A stretch of 64,000 bases of DNA from Polynucleobacter kasalickyi (GTDB lineage: Bacteria > Pseudomonadota > Gammaproteobacteria > Burkholderiales > Burkholderiaceae). Under the pieces are notes generated by a model, which ran no database searches, was not told the origin of the DNA, and worked only from the letters and a program-made list of their open reading frames with translations. The stretch lies in contig NZ_FWXJ01000004.1 in NCBI RefSeq assembly GCF_900176405.1, positions 62,001-126,000 on the forward strand, read 5' to 3'. Shown one piece after another: positions 16,805 to 33,868 of the stretch (positions are counted from its first letter, which is position 1; each line of letters opens with the position of its first letter). The position numbers and the translations under genes were made by a program.

Positions 16805-17908
16805 ATGTTTAAAAATATCTTCAGTTCCTTGATTGCGCGCCCCATGTTAATGAGCCCAAGTGTTAGTAATGCTTCGTTGGATACCAAAGAATGTGAAGAA
16901 TTAATGCGCGGAGGCTCCAAATCATTTTTTGCGGCATCCAGGGTATTGCCATCGCGAGTGAGAACCCCTTCCATTGCGCTATATGCATTCTGTCGCTTGA
17001 TGGATGATATTGTGGATGATGGTCCTGATGATGAGAATGTAATCGCAATTTTGCAAGAACGAATTAATTGTATTTATCAAGGAGTACCCCACGATATACC
17101 AGCTGATCGAGCGTTAGCGAAGGTTGTCAAACCATGTGCTATTCCACAACCTTTGTTAGAAGCTTTACTAGAGGGTTTCTTATGGGATAAACAGGGTCGC
17201 GAATACGAAACCTTGGAAGATGTATATGATTATGCGGCGAGAGTAGCGGGTACTGTAGGCGCGATGATGGCCTTGATTATGGGGGTTCGCTCGCATCAAG
17301 CCTTAGCACGCGCTTGTGAATTAGGCCTCGCGATGCAACTCACGAATATTGCCAGGGACGTTGGGGAGGATGCACGTAATGGCAGGTTATACCTCCCAAG
17401 ACAATGGCTTCGGGAAGAAGGTATTGCACCTGAAGAGTGGTTAAAAAATCCAGAATTTACACCTGCTTTAGGTAGAGTCATTGCGAGACTTTTAAAGAGT
17501 GCTGATGAACTTTATGCACGTTCACAAAATGGCATTGCCTATTTACCCAGAGACTGTCGATGCGCCATTATGGCCGCCCGTAAAGTGTATGCAGAAATTG
17601 GCCGAGTAGTTGAACGTCAAGGCTATGACTCAGTAAATAGTCGAGCAGTTGTATCTGGTGGACGCAAAAAACGCTTAATTATTCTTTCATTAAGCAGCAT
17701 CATTTTTGGAGGTGCTCATAAAGAATATGAACACATGGAGCCCTCTATTGAGTACCTAGTTAAGACAGTACCCACAGAAGATCCATTTGCGCATTATGGA
17801 GGAAGCTTCGAACAACGGGTTGTTTGGGTAATTAACTTACTTGAGAAAACCGAATTAAGAAGAATTGCAGACTTTGAGACAATGGCCAGTCAAAACACGA
17901 AAGCCTAG
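16805..17908 (+). CDS. crtB: Phytoene synthase
   Basis: CrtB joins two geranylgeranyl diphosphates head-to-head into phytoene. I choose the ATG at 16805, 4 bases after the crtI stop, where AAAGG at the crtI end serves as ribosome site; a non-ATG start at 16787 is less likely. Family motifs are present: YAFCRLMDDIVDD (first aspartate-rich region), and DVGEDARNGRLYLP (second). The gene converges on crtC with 5 bases between the stops. Confidence 0.95.
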   Translation: MFKNIFSSLIARPMLMSPSVSNASLDTKECEELMRGGSKSFFAASRVLPSRVRTPSIALYAFCRLMDDIVDDGPDDENVIAILQERINCIYQGVPHDIPADRALAKVVKPCAIPQPLLEALLEGFLWDKQGREYETLEDVYDYAARVAGTVGAMMALIMGVRSHQALARACELGLAMQLTNIARDVGEDARNGRLYLPRQWLREEGIAPEEWLKNPEFTPALGRVIARLLKSADELYARSQNGIAYLPRDCRCAIMAARKVYAEIGRVVERQGYDSVNSRAVVSGGRKKRLIILSLSSIIFGGAHKEYEHMEPSIEYLVKTVPTEDPFAHYGGSFEQRVVWVINLLEKTELRRIADFETMASQNTKA

Positions 17909-17913
17909 ATTTC

Positions 17914-18831
17914 TCAAAGAGTTGGTATGCGTGGCATTCTCCAAGGTAGCATCCATTTGACAATCGTAGAGCTAAACCTTGGAATGTTCAGCGTTTCATG
18001 CATCGCTTGTACCGGTTCGCCAAGCCAGTCGGCAGCAATCATCGAACGCGTATAAAAAGGAGTATCTTCAAAGCTTTGAAGAAGTTTGACAGACTTTTGG
18101 GAGCGAAGGTGTCCCTGGATTCTCCAAAAGGAAAGAGGTAAGCTCTGACGTGGGATTTCAGCAAATGTTTCAACTGTCCCTGCAGGAGTAAATCGTAGTA
18201 AAAGTAAATTCTCCTGCCTAGATTTTTCTCTGACGTCATAAATGACTGCAGTACTGCCATCTTTTAGGGTAGCCCTTGCCCAGTCCCACTCTTCAAAAGG
18301 ATGATGAATACCCTCGTCGCCTTCATTGGAGTCAAGATATGCATGACCTGACCATTTAACGCCTGGATTTGGAAGATTTACCTCTACTCGTGAGGTCGGT
18401 GAAATAGGACCCCAGCGATGTTTTTTATTAGTATCTAATGGCACTGAATAATTAAATAAACCTTGTGGATAGACCGTGATCTTGCCACTAATTTTTTGGG
18501 CAAACGGTAAAGAGCGTTCATTGACTTGAATCGTTAGAGCATCCCCATTCCAAGTTAAATCACTCGGCCCCACCGAAAAATGTTCCGCATCTCGGAACAT
18601 CGCCGTTTTCGTTCGTTCGGTCATCGCCCATCTTTTTTTACCCGGGGTATAAATCGCCACATTGATACAGCAATAATTATTCGGATCTGCGGGAGCTTTT
18701 TGATTCGCCCAAGCGTAGTAAGGTGAAAATACACTACCGACAAAAGCGATAATCGTAATGCCATGCTGGCCATCGTCGCTAATGGCATCCACATACCACC
18801 ATAAATAACCACCACTTGGAACTACTTGGTT
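17914..18831 (-). CDS. crtC: Hydroxyneurosporene synthase (carotenoid 1,2-hydratase), start unresolved
   Basis: CrtC hydrates the C1-C2 double bond of acyclic carotenoids. The homology is clear from about FNQVVPSGGYLWWYVDA through SDDGQHGITIIAFVGSVFSPYYAWA to the minus-strand stop at 17914. No ATG, GTG or TTG lies in frame near this N-terminus. The nearest downstream is a GTG at 18792, inside the conserved WWYV motif; the nearest upstream is a TTG at 18981, deep within crtD. The frame stays open to 19128, always in the -1 frame of crtD. The interval given is the conserved part. Start by rare codon, frameshift from crtD, or an ancestral or assembly indel are all possible. Confidence 0.85.
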   Translation of the reverse strand, partial: NQVVPSGGYLWWYVDAISDDGQHGITIIAFVGSVFSPYYAWANQKAPADPNNYCCINVAIYTPGKKRWAMTERTKTAMFRDAEHFSVGPSDLTWNGDALTIQVNERSLPFAQKISGKITVYPQGLFNYSVPLDTNKKHRWGPISPTSRVEVNLPNPGVKWSGHAYLDSNEGDEGIHHPFEEWDWARATLKDGSTAVIYDVREKSRQENLLLLRFTPAGTVETFAEIPRQSLPLSFWRIQGHLRSQKSVKLLQSFEDTPFYTRSMIAADWLGEPVQAMHETLNIPRFSSTIVKWMLPWRMPRIPTL

Positions 18832-20309
18832 AAAGCAAGGTTCTCCATGAGCGTTGCGGCCGCCATGCGTCCCGAAAGAGTAGCCATCGGCACTCCCGGG
18901 CCCGGATGAACGCTCCCGCCTGCTAAGTATAGATTCCGAATGCTTGACTGAGAGCTTGGGCGATTGAATGAACTCATCCAACCGTGGGTTGCCATGCCGT
19001 ACAGTGCCCCCCCCGTAGCTGGAAAACGCTGATGAAAATCCCAAGGGGTAGTTCGAACCGTCGCTGGGGAGGATAAATCTAGTGTTAAGCCACTCTTTGA
19101 AAGTAGTGTTTGGACTTGATCTTGGCATCGTGAGATTTCCGAAGGGTTTGGGTGGGAATCGCCAATAGCAGGTGCATTGACTAAAAGTAACATCCGCTCT
19201 AAATCTGGCGCTGTTTCATTGTTTAAGCGATCTTGCGCACAGAGGTAAACCGTTGGCGTTTTTGGAAAAGTTTGTAAATGAAAAATATCTTTGAATTCGT
19301 TAGCGTATTCTTGATCAAAAAAGACATTATGACGGGTAAGTGGGAGTGTAATACCTGACGTACTAACTGACCAAGTAATAGCTGATAAAGATCGACCGGT
19401 AGGGGATTTTGGTACGGCTGACTTTACATCATCACCTAATAGGCCATCATAGAGTGCGCTCACATCACCATTAAAAATAATACTATCTGCCGGTAAAAAT
19501 GTTTGATCAGAAAGCGTCACTCCAGTTGCTTGATGATTGGTGATTGTAATTTTTTCAATTGTTTCAGAATGAATAATTTTTGCCCCACGAGAGATGGCTA
19601 ATTCAGCAATTTTTTTAGGAATTTGAATCATGCCACCATCCACTGACCAAACCCCCTGAAGTTCAACATGGGCAATTAGCATTAAAGTCGCAGGCGCTAA
19701 GAAAGGTGAGGAACCACAGTAGGTCGCATAACGAGCAAATAATTGCCGTAACCGGGGGTCAGGAAAGTAATACTCAAGTGCGTCCCAAAGATTTTTAAAT
19801 GGACCAATCCCCATCAATGTCTTACTACCCTTGAGACCAAGACCTTTGAGCATACTGGTCAGAGTTGGTCGTTTGGCGCAAATATAGGAAGACTCTAAAC
19901 TTTCATACACATTTTTAGTCGTTTGGCAAAATTTTAAAAACAACTCCGCTTGTTTTGCGTTAGAAAATTCACGAATCGCTTGAGTACTAAGACTAGGGTC
20001 GGCAAATAAATCAAGTTTTTCTTGCCCCCAAAAGTGTCTTGCTAAAATAGGCAGAGGGGTAGATTTGATATGCAAATCAAAAGATTCATCACAAGCTTTA
20101 AAAAGTTCTTCAAATACCCAGCGCATGGTAAATACAGTAGGGCCAGAATCAATGCCGAGTTCTTGGGATTGCAGTTGTCGAATTTTCCCTCCGACCTCAA
20201 CACCTTGATCAATCAGCGTAACATCAAGTCCTTGGTGAGCTAGTTCTAAGCAGGCGCTTAAACCAGCTATTCCACCTCCAACAATAACAACTCGATGTTT
20301 TTTAGGCAT
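18822..20309 (-). CDS. crtD: Methoxyneurosporene dehydrogenase (carotenoid 3,4-desaturase)
   Basis: CrtD introduces the C3-C4 double bond in the spheroidene pathway. It is an FAD-dependent CrtI-family protein of 495 residues with VVIVGGGIAGLSACLELAHQ at the N-terminus and GGSVHPGPGVPMATLSGRMA near the C-terminus. GGGGG precedes the ATG. Its start overlaps the end of crtA by 8 bases. A homopolymer of eight G (minus strand; 19007-19014) lies in its 3-prime third, a potential slippage site that would shift reading into the crtC frame. Confidence 0.94.
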   Translation of the reverse strand: MPKKHRVVIVGGGIAGLSACLELAHQGLDVTLIDQGVEVGGKIRQLQSQELGIDSGPTVFTMRWVFEELFKACDESFDLHIKSTPLPILARHFWGQEKLDLFADPSLSTQAIREFSNAKQAELFLKFCQTTKNVYESLESSYICAKRPTLTSMLKGLGLKGSKTLMGIGPFKNLWDALEYYFPDPRLRQLFARYATYCGSSPFLAPATLMLIAHVELQGVWSVDGGMIQIPKKIAELAISRGAKIIHSETIEKITITNHQATGVTLSDQTFLPADSIIFNGDVSALYDGLLGDDVKSAVPKSPTGRSLSAITWSVSTSGITLPLTRHNVFFDQEYANEFKDIFHLQTFPKTPTVYLCAQDRLNNETAPDLERMLLLVNAPAIGDSHPNPSEISRCQDQVQTLLSKSGLTLDLSSPATVRTTPWDFHQRFPATGGALYGMATHGWMSSFNRPSSQSSIRNLYLAGGSVHPGPGVPMATLSGRMAAATLMENLALTK

Positions 20310-20988
20310 ATGTTTTCCCCCGCCAAACCCCTTTCGGATTGATAGGAATAAAGCGTGTAAACATTGATTCTGAGAAATAGCCTTCTGTCTGCGCTGCTTT
20401 GATTGCCGCTAAATGCGCACCAGTTCTAGCATATTGATTCATCTGTTCAGTAGACTCCCAAATCGTAAATGTAGCTTGCCGAAAGTAAGGTGCTTCGCCG
20501 AGTCCAGCCGCTAATAAGCAACCATTAGCAGAGGTTAAAGAGAGTTCAGCAGGAGGGGCTTTTTGCCAAAAAGAGAATGCTTTTGAGGGTTTAATCGAAG
20601 CGCGGGTAATGGCTGCTATAGGGCCTTGTGAAGGCGCTACAACAGTCTCCGTTAAAGCGGTACTTGCCCACGTGCCTCTATTTGAGTATGTTTTTAATAA
20701 GACACTAAAAAACTCATTACTATGCTGTTGATAAGACTCAATGATGGGGGATGTATTTAAAAACGCTTTAGCGAACTCTTCTGTTTGAAAAACACAAAAT
20801 AAGCCTTGGTGTTTAAAGCTTGGTTCAACAGCAAATCCACCTTGTTTACCACTTCCTAAAATTTTAAAAAATTCAAGTCCGGGTATTTTTCTGAGCTTGT
20901 ATTTGCCGACTACAAATCTTGCTAAGCCCCAATAAATCGAATCAGACCGATAACCCATAAGACATAGGACAGCGGTTTGTGTACCCAT
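20302..20988 (-). CDS. crtA: Spheroidene monooxygenase
   Basis: CrtA uses O2 to put a keto group at C-2 of spheroidene, giving spheroidenone, the pigment that dominates in aerated cells. The 228-residue product matches the family from TAVLCLMGYRSDSIYWGLARF through GSGKQGGFAVEPS to the FTRFIPINPKGVWRGK end. It starts 10 bases after the ppsR stop and overlaps crtD. Being in the ppsR operon, its expression would be tied to that regulator. Confidence 0.93.
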   Translation of the reverse strand: MGTQTAVLCLMGYRSDSIYWGLARFVVGKYKLRKIPGLEFFKILGSGKQGGFAVEPSFKHQGLFCVFQTEEFAKAFLNTSPIIESYQQHSNEFFSVLLKTYSNRGTWASTALTETVVAPSQGPIAAITRASIKPSKAFSFWQKAPPAELSLTSANGCLLAAGLGEAPYFRQATFTIWESTEQMNQYARTGAHLAAIKAAQTEGYFSESMFTRFIPINPKGVWRGKTYA

Positions 20989-20997
20989 AAACGCCGA

Positions 20998-22419
20998 TTA
21001 GTTATCCTCAGCAGGGTTATGATCAATGATATTAAATCGACGCATCTTAATGTAGAGGCTCTGACGAGAGAGCCCTAACATCTCTGAAGCTGAAACACGA
21101 TTATTCATTGTCAAATCCAAAGCGGACATAATGCATAATTTTTCAATCATATCGGTTGTTTCATTCACAATATCCCTTAATGGAACTTTACCAACTAACT
21201 CAGTTAATTTTGCGGCAGAATCTCGTAAGTCACTCGTTGTTTCATTGCGCTTATTCACTTGACTGCCTGTGGAGCGTACGCTAAATCCGATGACGCCACC
21301 TTCTACTGAAGGCACTTTAACTGCCGATATTTCCACATCTAAATTATTTCCCTGGGAACTAATCATCGTTGTGGCGTAATGCTTGATAGAGTCTCTATCT
21401 TTTAAATTGTTAAGGATGATGCGCAAATCAATATTGCCACGGCCTAACCAGTTTTCTAAAGATTCGTTGGTAATTTCAGAGCGATTTTCAACGCCTACCA
21501 TTTTTAAAAAGGTCGTATTCCCCGAAATTACTTTGCCATTTGAGTCGGAGATCACAAAAGCATCAGGTGAAACATCTAAAGCACTAATGAGTTTCTGTGT
21601 GTCTTGATCCACGCTCTCAGGAGTAGTTGCACTGCCATCAATCGGGACGATGTTAATGAGGAAAACAGTTTGGTTGTCTTCCCTTAAGAAGTTTGACCTA
21701 AACTCCACTTTGGTGGAATTTTTTGCTAAGCAGAGTTCAATCTTTTTTTGTATATTGGTGTTACGTGATGAGTTTAGTAGATCTTGTAATTTTACAAAAT
21801 CTGACATATCAATGAATTCAGCAATGGTTTTACCTTGCATTCTTTTATTCGGCTCTGACATCATTTTTTGAGCAACAAGATTTACTTCTAAGATTCTGAA
21901 GGAACTAGCTTCAATAATGATGTGGGCAGTCGTACTTAAGTCAAATAATTGACGATACCTTGCTTCAGCGAAGCGCAATTTTAAGTAATCTGTTTCAATC
22001 GCTTGTTGTGCTTCTACTAAGCGTTGTTGAAGTTTTGCTAAATTACTTAAATCTCGTCCAAAAGCTAAAATTTTATCGTCTTTGATGAGATGGACTGTAG
22101 AGAACATCAGTGGCACTGAATTGCCATTCGGTAAATTTAAATTAATCTGACGCCATCTTTGATTGCCCTCATCGCCGTTTAATGACAGCATTGATTCAAT
22201 TTTTTTGGTACTTTCAATGGTGGCAGTTTCCACCCATGTTTTTCCAATTAAACCTTTTAAATCGTTCAGGCCTGGTGTTTGGGAGTCAATCACATCTTCA
22301 ATCACCCCTTTTCTGTCTAGAATAAATACCGTATCTGCAATGTGGGACGCGATAACAGCGGCCGATTCAGAATCAATATTTTCTAAATGACGTGTAAAAG
22401 GATTTATTGAAAAATTCAT
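20998..22419 (-). CDS. ppsR: PpsR/CrtJ-type redox-responsive repressor
   Basis: PpsR/CrtJ represses photopigment genes by binding paired TGT-N12-ACA sites under oxidising or bright conditions. The 473-residue protein has an N-terminal PAS-like region, a linking helix with QQRL (about 131), two further PAS domains (about 155-270 and 280-390) and a Fis-type helix-turn-helix (ASEMLGLSRQSLYIKMRRF). It has only two cysteines, C230 in a PAS domain and C429 next to the DNA-binding helix, comparable with the two redox cysteines known in CrtJ. It follows aerR by 58 bases, so the aerR promoter with its PpsR sites would autoregulate it. Confidence 0.95.
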   Translation of the reverse strand: MNFSINPFTRHLENIDSESAAVIASHIADTVFILDRKGVIEDVIDSQTPGLNDLKGLIGKTWVETATIESTKKIESMLSLNGDEGNQRWRQINLNLPNGNSVPLMFSTVHLIKDDKILAFGRDLSNLAKLQQRLVEAQQAIETDYLKLRFAEARYRQLFDLSTTAHIIIEASSFRILEVNLVAQKMMSEPNKRMQGKTIAEFIDMSDFVKLQDLLNSSRNTNIQKKIELCLAKNSTKVEFRSNFLREDNQTVFLINIVPIDGSATTPESVDQDTQKLISALDVSPDAFVISDSNGKVISGNTTFLKMVGVENRSEITNESLENWLGRGNIDLRIILNNLKDRDSIKHYATTMISSQGNNLDVEISAVKVPSVEGGVIGFSVRSTGSQVNKRNETTSDLRDSAAKLTELVGKVPLRDIVNETTDMIEKLCIMSALDLTMNNRVSASEMLGLSRQSLYIKMRRFNIIDHNPAEDN

Positions 22420-22477
22420 ATTTTATAGGGTTACTCGGGTAATCAACCATTGTAAATTGTTTTTCATCCGATAGCCT

Positions 22478-23371
22478 CTAATTCCTCGTGCTTAATTTTT
22501 GTTTAGAAATAAGAATCTCTGCTTGCCGGATTGCATCATTTGCATCTGATGATTTAATTTCGGCATTCACTGTAGCAAAGTACTCGGGATTAGAAATAAA
22601 TAAAGGTCCACCGACCATAAATGAAACATTTGAATTCATTGACTTAGAGCGAAGCGTATCAATTAGATCATTGAGAGACTCAGCTTCTTTTTGAGTTCCC
22701 ACAGAAATTCCAATCACGTCAAACCATTGTGTAAAAACTAACCGACTTAGCTCATGAGGTTGTAATTTGGGTTCGCCTGAAACTCTCCAGCCAGCACGTC
22801 TAAAAAACTCAACTAAGATAAATAAGCCTAATGTGTGTTGGGAGTTAAAGGCAGGTATTAATAGTGCATTTAATGTACCAACAGGTTTATTGTCTTGATT
22901 TTGGAAATGATGGCTCAACTCATACAAAATATGTTGTAAGCGCCAAAGTCCAACCGTCACATCCGAAAATGTACAAATATCATTTTCCCAAAGTTCCCCC
23001 AATTTTCTAGCAGTTTGAGGGATTAAGTCGAGATAAATTGAATCTGCAGATACTTGTTTTTCAATCAGTTTTTTTACAAAATCTAAGGACGTTTCTTGAC
23101 TGCCATTGACGACTAGACCGACTAAAAAGTCAGATTCAATGGTCGTAACACTTCGTTGGCCTGGATTTGCAAGTTCTTCTAGCGAAGCATTTGCCTTATG
23201 GCTAACCAAAAGTCTAGGAATAATCTCTTCGTCTAACATTTTTACCAAAATATCTACAGGTTGTTTATCTGTTGACTTACTGATGTAGGGGTTGTCTTGC
23301 TTATCAAATTGTTCTGACCCAGTCAAACAATTCTCTACAGAATCAAAATATGTGTTTGGATTTTGTCGCAT
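22478..23371 (-). CDS. aerR: AerR/PpaA-type cobalamin-binding antirepressor
   Basis: AerR/PpaA binds cobalamin in a light-dependent way and modulates CrtJ/PpsR. The 297-residue protein has an N-terminal extension, a helical middle region (about 75-165) and a C-terminal B12-binding Rossmann-like domain. The segment NSQHTLGLFI keeps the histidine used to ligate cobalamin in AerR, in place of the classic DxHxxG, and VGGPLF forms the later loop. It is the first gene of the aerR-ppsR-crtA-crtD-crtC operon, divergent from bchF across a PpsR-site pair. Confidence 0.93.
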   Translation of the reverse strand: MRQNPNTYFDSVENCLTGSEQFDKQDNPYISKSTDKQPVDILVKMLDEEIIPRLLVSHKANASLEELANPGQRSVTTIESDFLVGLVVNGSQETSLDFVKKLIEKQVSADSIYLDLIPQTARKLGELWENDICTFSDVTVGLWRLQHILYELSHHFQNQDNKPVGTLNALLIPAFNSQHTLGLFILVEFFRRAGWRVSGEPKLQPHELSRLVFTQWFDVIGISVGTQKEAESLNDLIDTLRSKSMNSNVSFMVGGPLFISNPEYFATVNAEIKSSDANDAIRQAEILISKQKLSTRN

Positions 23372-23460
23372 TAACTAACTCCTTAGAAGCATTTGCGGCG
23401 GGAAATTACCCAAGTTACACATTAATGAAAAATCCGTTTAAAAAATAGTAGGGGAAATAC

Positions 23461-23478
23461 TGTCTAATTAAATATACA
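23461..23478. promoter_or_regulatory. PpsR/CrtJ operator 1 between aerR and bchF
   Basis: TGTCTAATTAAATATACA fits TGT-N12-ACA exactly. On the minus strand it contains the TATATT -10 (23471-23476) of the proposed aerR promoter. Confidence 0.83.
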
Positions 23479-23499
23479 ATATTACTTACATGGTGTCTA
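23471..23499 (-). promoter_or_regulatory. Proposed aerR promoter overlapped by both PpsR sites
   Basis: Reading the minus strand, TAGACA (23499-23494) and TATATT (23476-23471) are separated by exactly 17 bases. The -35 lies in one PpsR site and the -10 in the other, so cooperative binding would cover the whole promoter. I could not find an equally good plus-strand promoter for bchF, though the same sites are within 90-140 bases of its start. Confidence 0.6.
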
Positions 23500-23511
23500 A
23501 TTTATTTTACA
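23494..23511. promoter_or_regulatory. PpsR/CrtJ operator 2 between aerR and bchF
   Basis: TGTCTAATTTATTTTACA is a second exact TGT-N12-ACA site, 15 bases after the first (the crtE and bchC pairs use 8). On the minus strand its end forms TAGACA (23494-23499), a 5/6 match to the -35 consensus. Confidence 0.83.
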
Positions 23512-23599
23512 CAAACTAGGGTAATCCCTATTATGTGCAGGTATCAATAAGCGTAAACTTAAGTTGACAGTAAGGCTACTAGATCAATTTGGAGAAGAA

Positions 23600-31717
<8,118 letters not shown>

Positions 31718-31718
<1 letters not shown>

Positions 31719-32425
31719 TGAGTACATTAACGCCATTTCGATACCAAAAAAGACGCGGTGAGCTGGAGGAATATTTCGATCGTACCGCCGTTGAGGCCTG
31801 GGCAAAATTAACTTCAGATGCACCCGTGAGCGGCATACGAGCTACAGTTCGTGCTGGTCGTGACCAAATGCGCACAACTTTATTAAGCCGCTTACCCGAA
31901 GATTTAAAAGGCCGAAGAATCTTAGATGCTGGCTGTGGAACAGGGGCACTTTCAGTGGAACTGGCCAAACGTGGGGCACACGTAATCGCCATTGATTTAT
32001 CCCCTAATTTAATTGAACTAGCTAAAGAAAGATATGAGCCAACCTTAAGTGGCAATATTGAGTTTTATGCCGGCGATATGTTAGACCCAAGCCATGGATT
32101 TTTTGATTACGTGGTATGTATGGATTCAGTGATTCATTATCACTGTGCAGATACTGTCGATGTATTAGCTAAACTTGCTCAAAATACGCAAGAAAAAATT
32201 ATCTTCACCTTTGCACCCAGTAATTTCATGTTGGAGATGATGATTCGAGTTGGCAAAGTCTTTCCTAGGAAAGATCGTTCACCAACCATTGTGCCTATTG
32301 CTGAAAACACAATCATGAGTGCTATCGAAGACCACGATCAATTAGCCGGATGGAAGGTGGGTTTTACCCAAAAAATCTCAAGTAGTTTTTATAAGTCACA
32401 AGCGATGGAGATTTATCGTAAATGA
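31718..32425 (+). CDS. bchM: Magnesium protoporphyrin IX methyltransferase
   Basis: BchM transfers a methyl group from S-adenosylmethionine to the ring-C propionate of Mg-protoporphyrin IX, between Mg-chelatase and the AcsF cyclase. The 235-residue protein has the SAM motif ILDAGCGTGALSVELAKRGA at about residues 69-88. I choose the ATG at 31718, which overlaps the bchL stop (TGATG), over a TTG one codon upstream. It overlaps lhaA by 4 bases. Confidence 0.95.
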
Positions 32426-33846
32426 AATTTTGGATGAATAAACGTTCTTGGCAACAAGTCAGCATCAAGCTATTGCCTTTTGCTGACATTGCTACGAGCG
32501 AACTCCCTTTATCTAAATTGGTACGTTTATCACTCTTTCAAGTGACTGTAGGAATGGCCGCAACGTTGTTGATCGGTACTTTAAATCGAGTCCTTATATT
32601 AGAAATGGGAGTAAGCGCTTGGATCGTTTCATTAATGGTCGCTTTACCGATTGTCTTTGCTCCGTTTAGGGCATTAATTGGGTTTAAATCAGACACGCAT
32701 AAATCGGTATTAGGTTGGAAAAGAGTTCCTTATATTTGGATTGGGACTATCTTACAGTTTGGTGGATTCTCTATCATGCCATTTGCCCTAATTTTATTAT
32801 CCGGTGATACACACTGGCCCATGTGGTTTTCATACATTGCTAGCGCACTAGCTTTTTTAATGGTTGGGGCGGGCATGCAAACAACCCAGACAGCTGGATT
32901 GGCATTAGCAACCGATTTAGCCTCAGAGGAAGCAAGGCCAAGAGTTGTCGCCATGATGTACGTCATGTTGTTGGTTGGTATGGTGCTGAGTGGATTAGTT
33001 TTTAGCTTGTTTCTCAGTCCATTTTCGCCGATGCAATTAATTCAGGTCGTTCAGGGAGTAGCGTCAGTTACCGTGGTATTGAATCTTATCGCCGTTTGGA
33101 AGCAAGAAGCTAGAGACCCATTGCGTCATCAAAAAGTAGAGGCACAGGTGTTTCAGGCAACCTGGAAAAATTTTACGGCTGATCCAAAAGTAAAACGCTT
33201 TTTGATTATGCTTGGTTTAGGCACGGCCGCATTTAGTATGCAAGATATTATCTTGGAGCCCTACGGTGGTGAAGTGCTTCATTTGTCTGTCGCTCAGACT
33301 AGTTTCTTAACGGCGATTATGTCTGGAGGAGCAATTTGTGCGTTCGCTTTAGCAGCTCGTTTGTTGTCTCGTGATGTCAATCCCTATCGTATCGCCTCTG
33401 TTGCACTGTTAGTGGGTTTGCTCGCTTTTGTCTTAATCATCTTCGCTGAGCCTTTAAATTCACCTAGCTTGTTTCGAATTGGCACAGCCATGGTTGGTTT
33501 TGGTGGAGGGCTATTTTCAGTGAGTACCCTAATTATTGCCATGCAATTAGATAAATTATCCATGGCTGGTTTAACGATCGGGGCTTGGGGTGCAGTAAAT
33601 ACAACGGCTTCTGGAGTGGCTATATTTTTAGGTGGATTTATCAGAGACGGAATTACTAATTTAGCGATGAAGGGGGAGCTAGGTACTGCATTGATCTCTC
33701 CAGCTATTGGATATAGCTTTGTATACCACATTGAAATCTATTTGTTATTTGCAACACTTATTGCTTTAGGACCTTTAGTAATGTATCAAGCTAAAGAAAT
33801 TCAACGTAAAAATTCAAAGTTTGGTCTAGCAGAACTCCCGATCTAG
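32422..33846 (+). CDS. lhaA: BCD-family major facilitator (LhaA/PucC type)
   Basis: LhaA-type proteins are 12-span members of the bacteriochlorophyll delivery (BCD) family of the major facilitator superfamily and assist LH1 assembly. The 474-residue protein has the conserved stretches RLSLFQVTVGMAATLLIGTLNRV and GAGMQTTQTAGLALATDLA. Position between bchM and puhA is the usual one for lhaA. A second BCD member lies at 39819-41138. The name lhaA rests on position; which of the two serves LH1 is not shown. Confidence 0.9.
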   Translation: MKFWMNKRSWQQVSIKLLPFADIATSELPLSKLVRLSLFQVTVGMAATLLIGTLNRVLILEMGVSAWIVSLMVALPIVFAPFRALIGFKSDTHKSVLGWKRVPYIWIGTILQFGGFSIMPFALILLSGDTHWPMWFSYIASALAFLMVGAGMQTTQTAGLALATDLASEEARPRVVAMMYVMLLVGMVLSGLVFSLFLSPFSPMQLIQVVQGVASVTVVLNLIAVWKQEARDPLRHQKVEAQVFQATWKNFTADPKVKRFLIMLGLGTAAFSMQDIILEPYGGEVLHLSVAQTSFLTAIMSGGAICAFALAARLLSRDVNPYRIASVALLVGLLAFVLIIFAEPLNSPSLFRIGTAMVGFGGGLFSVSTLIIAMQLDKLSMAGLTIGAWGAVNTTASGVAIFLGGFIRDGITNLAMKGELGTALISPAIGYSFVYHIEIYLLFATLIALGPLVMYQAKEIQRKNSKFGLAELPI

Positions 33847-33868
33847 ACCGTGTAAATAGGAGGAAATT

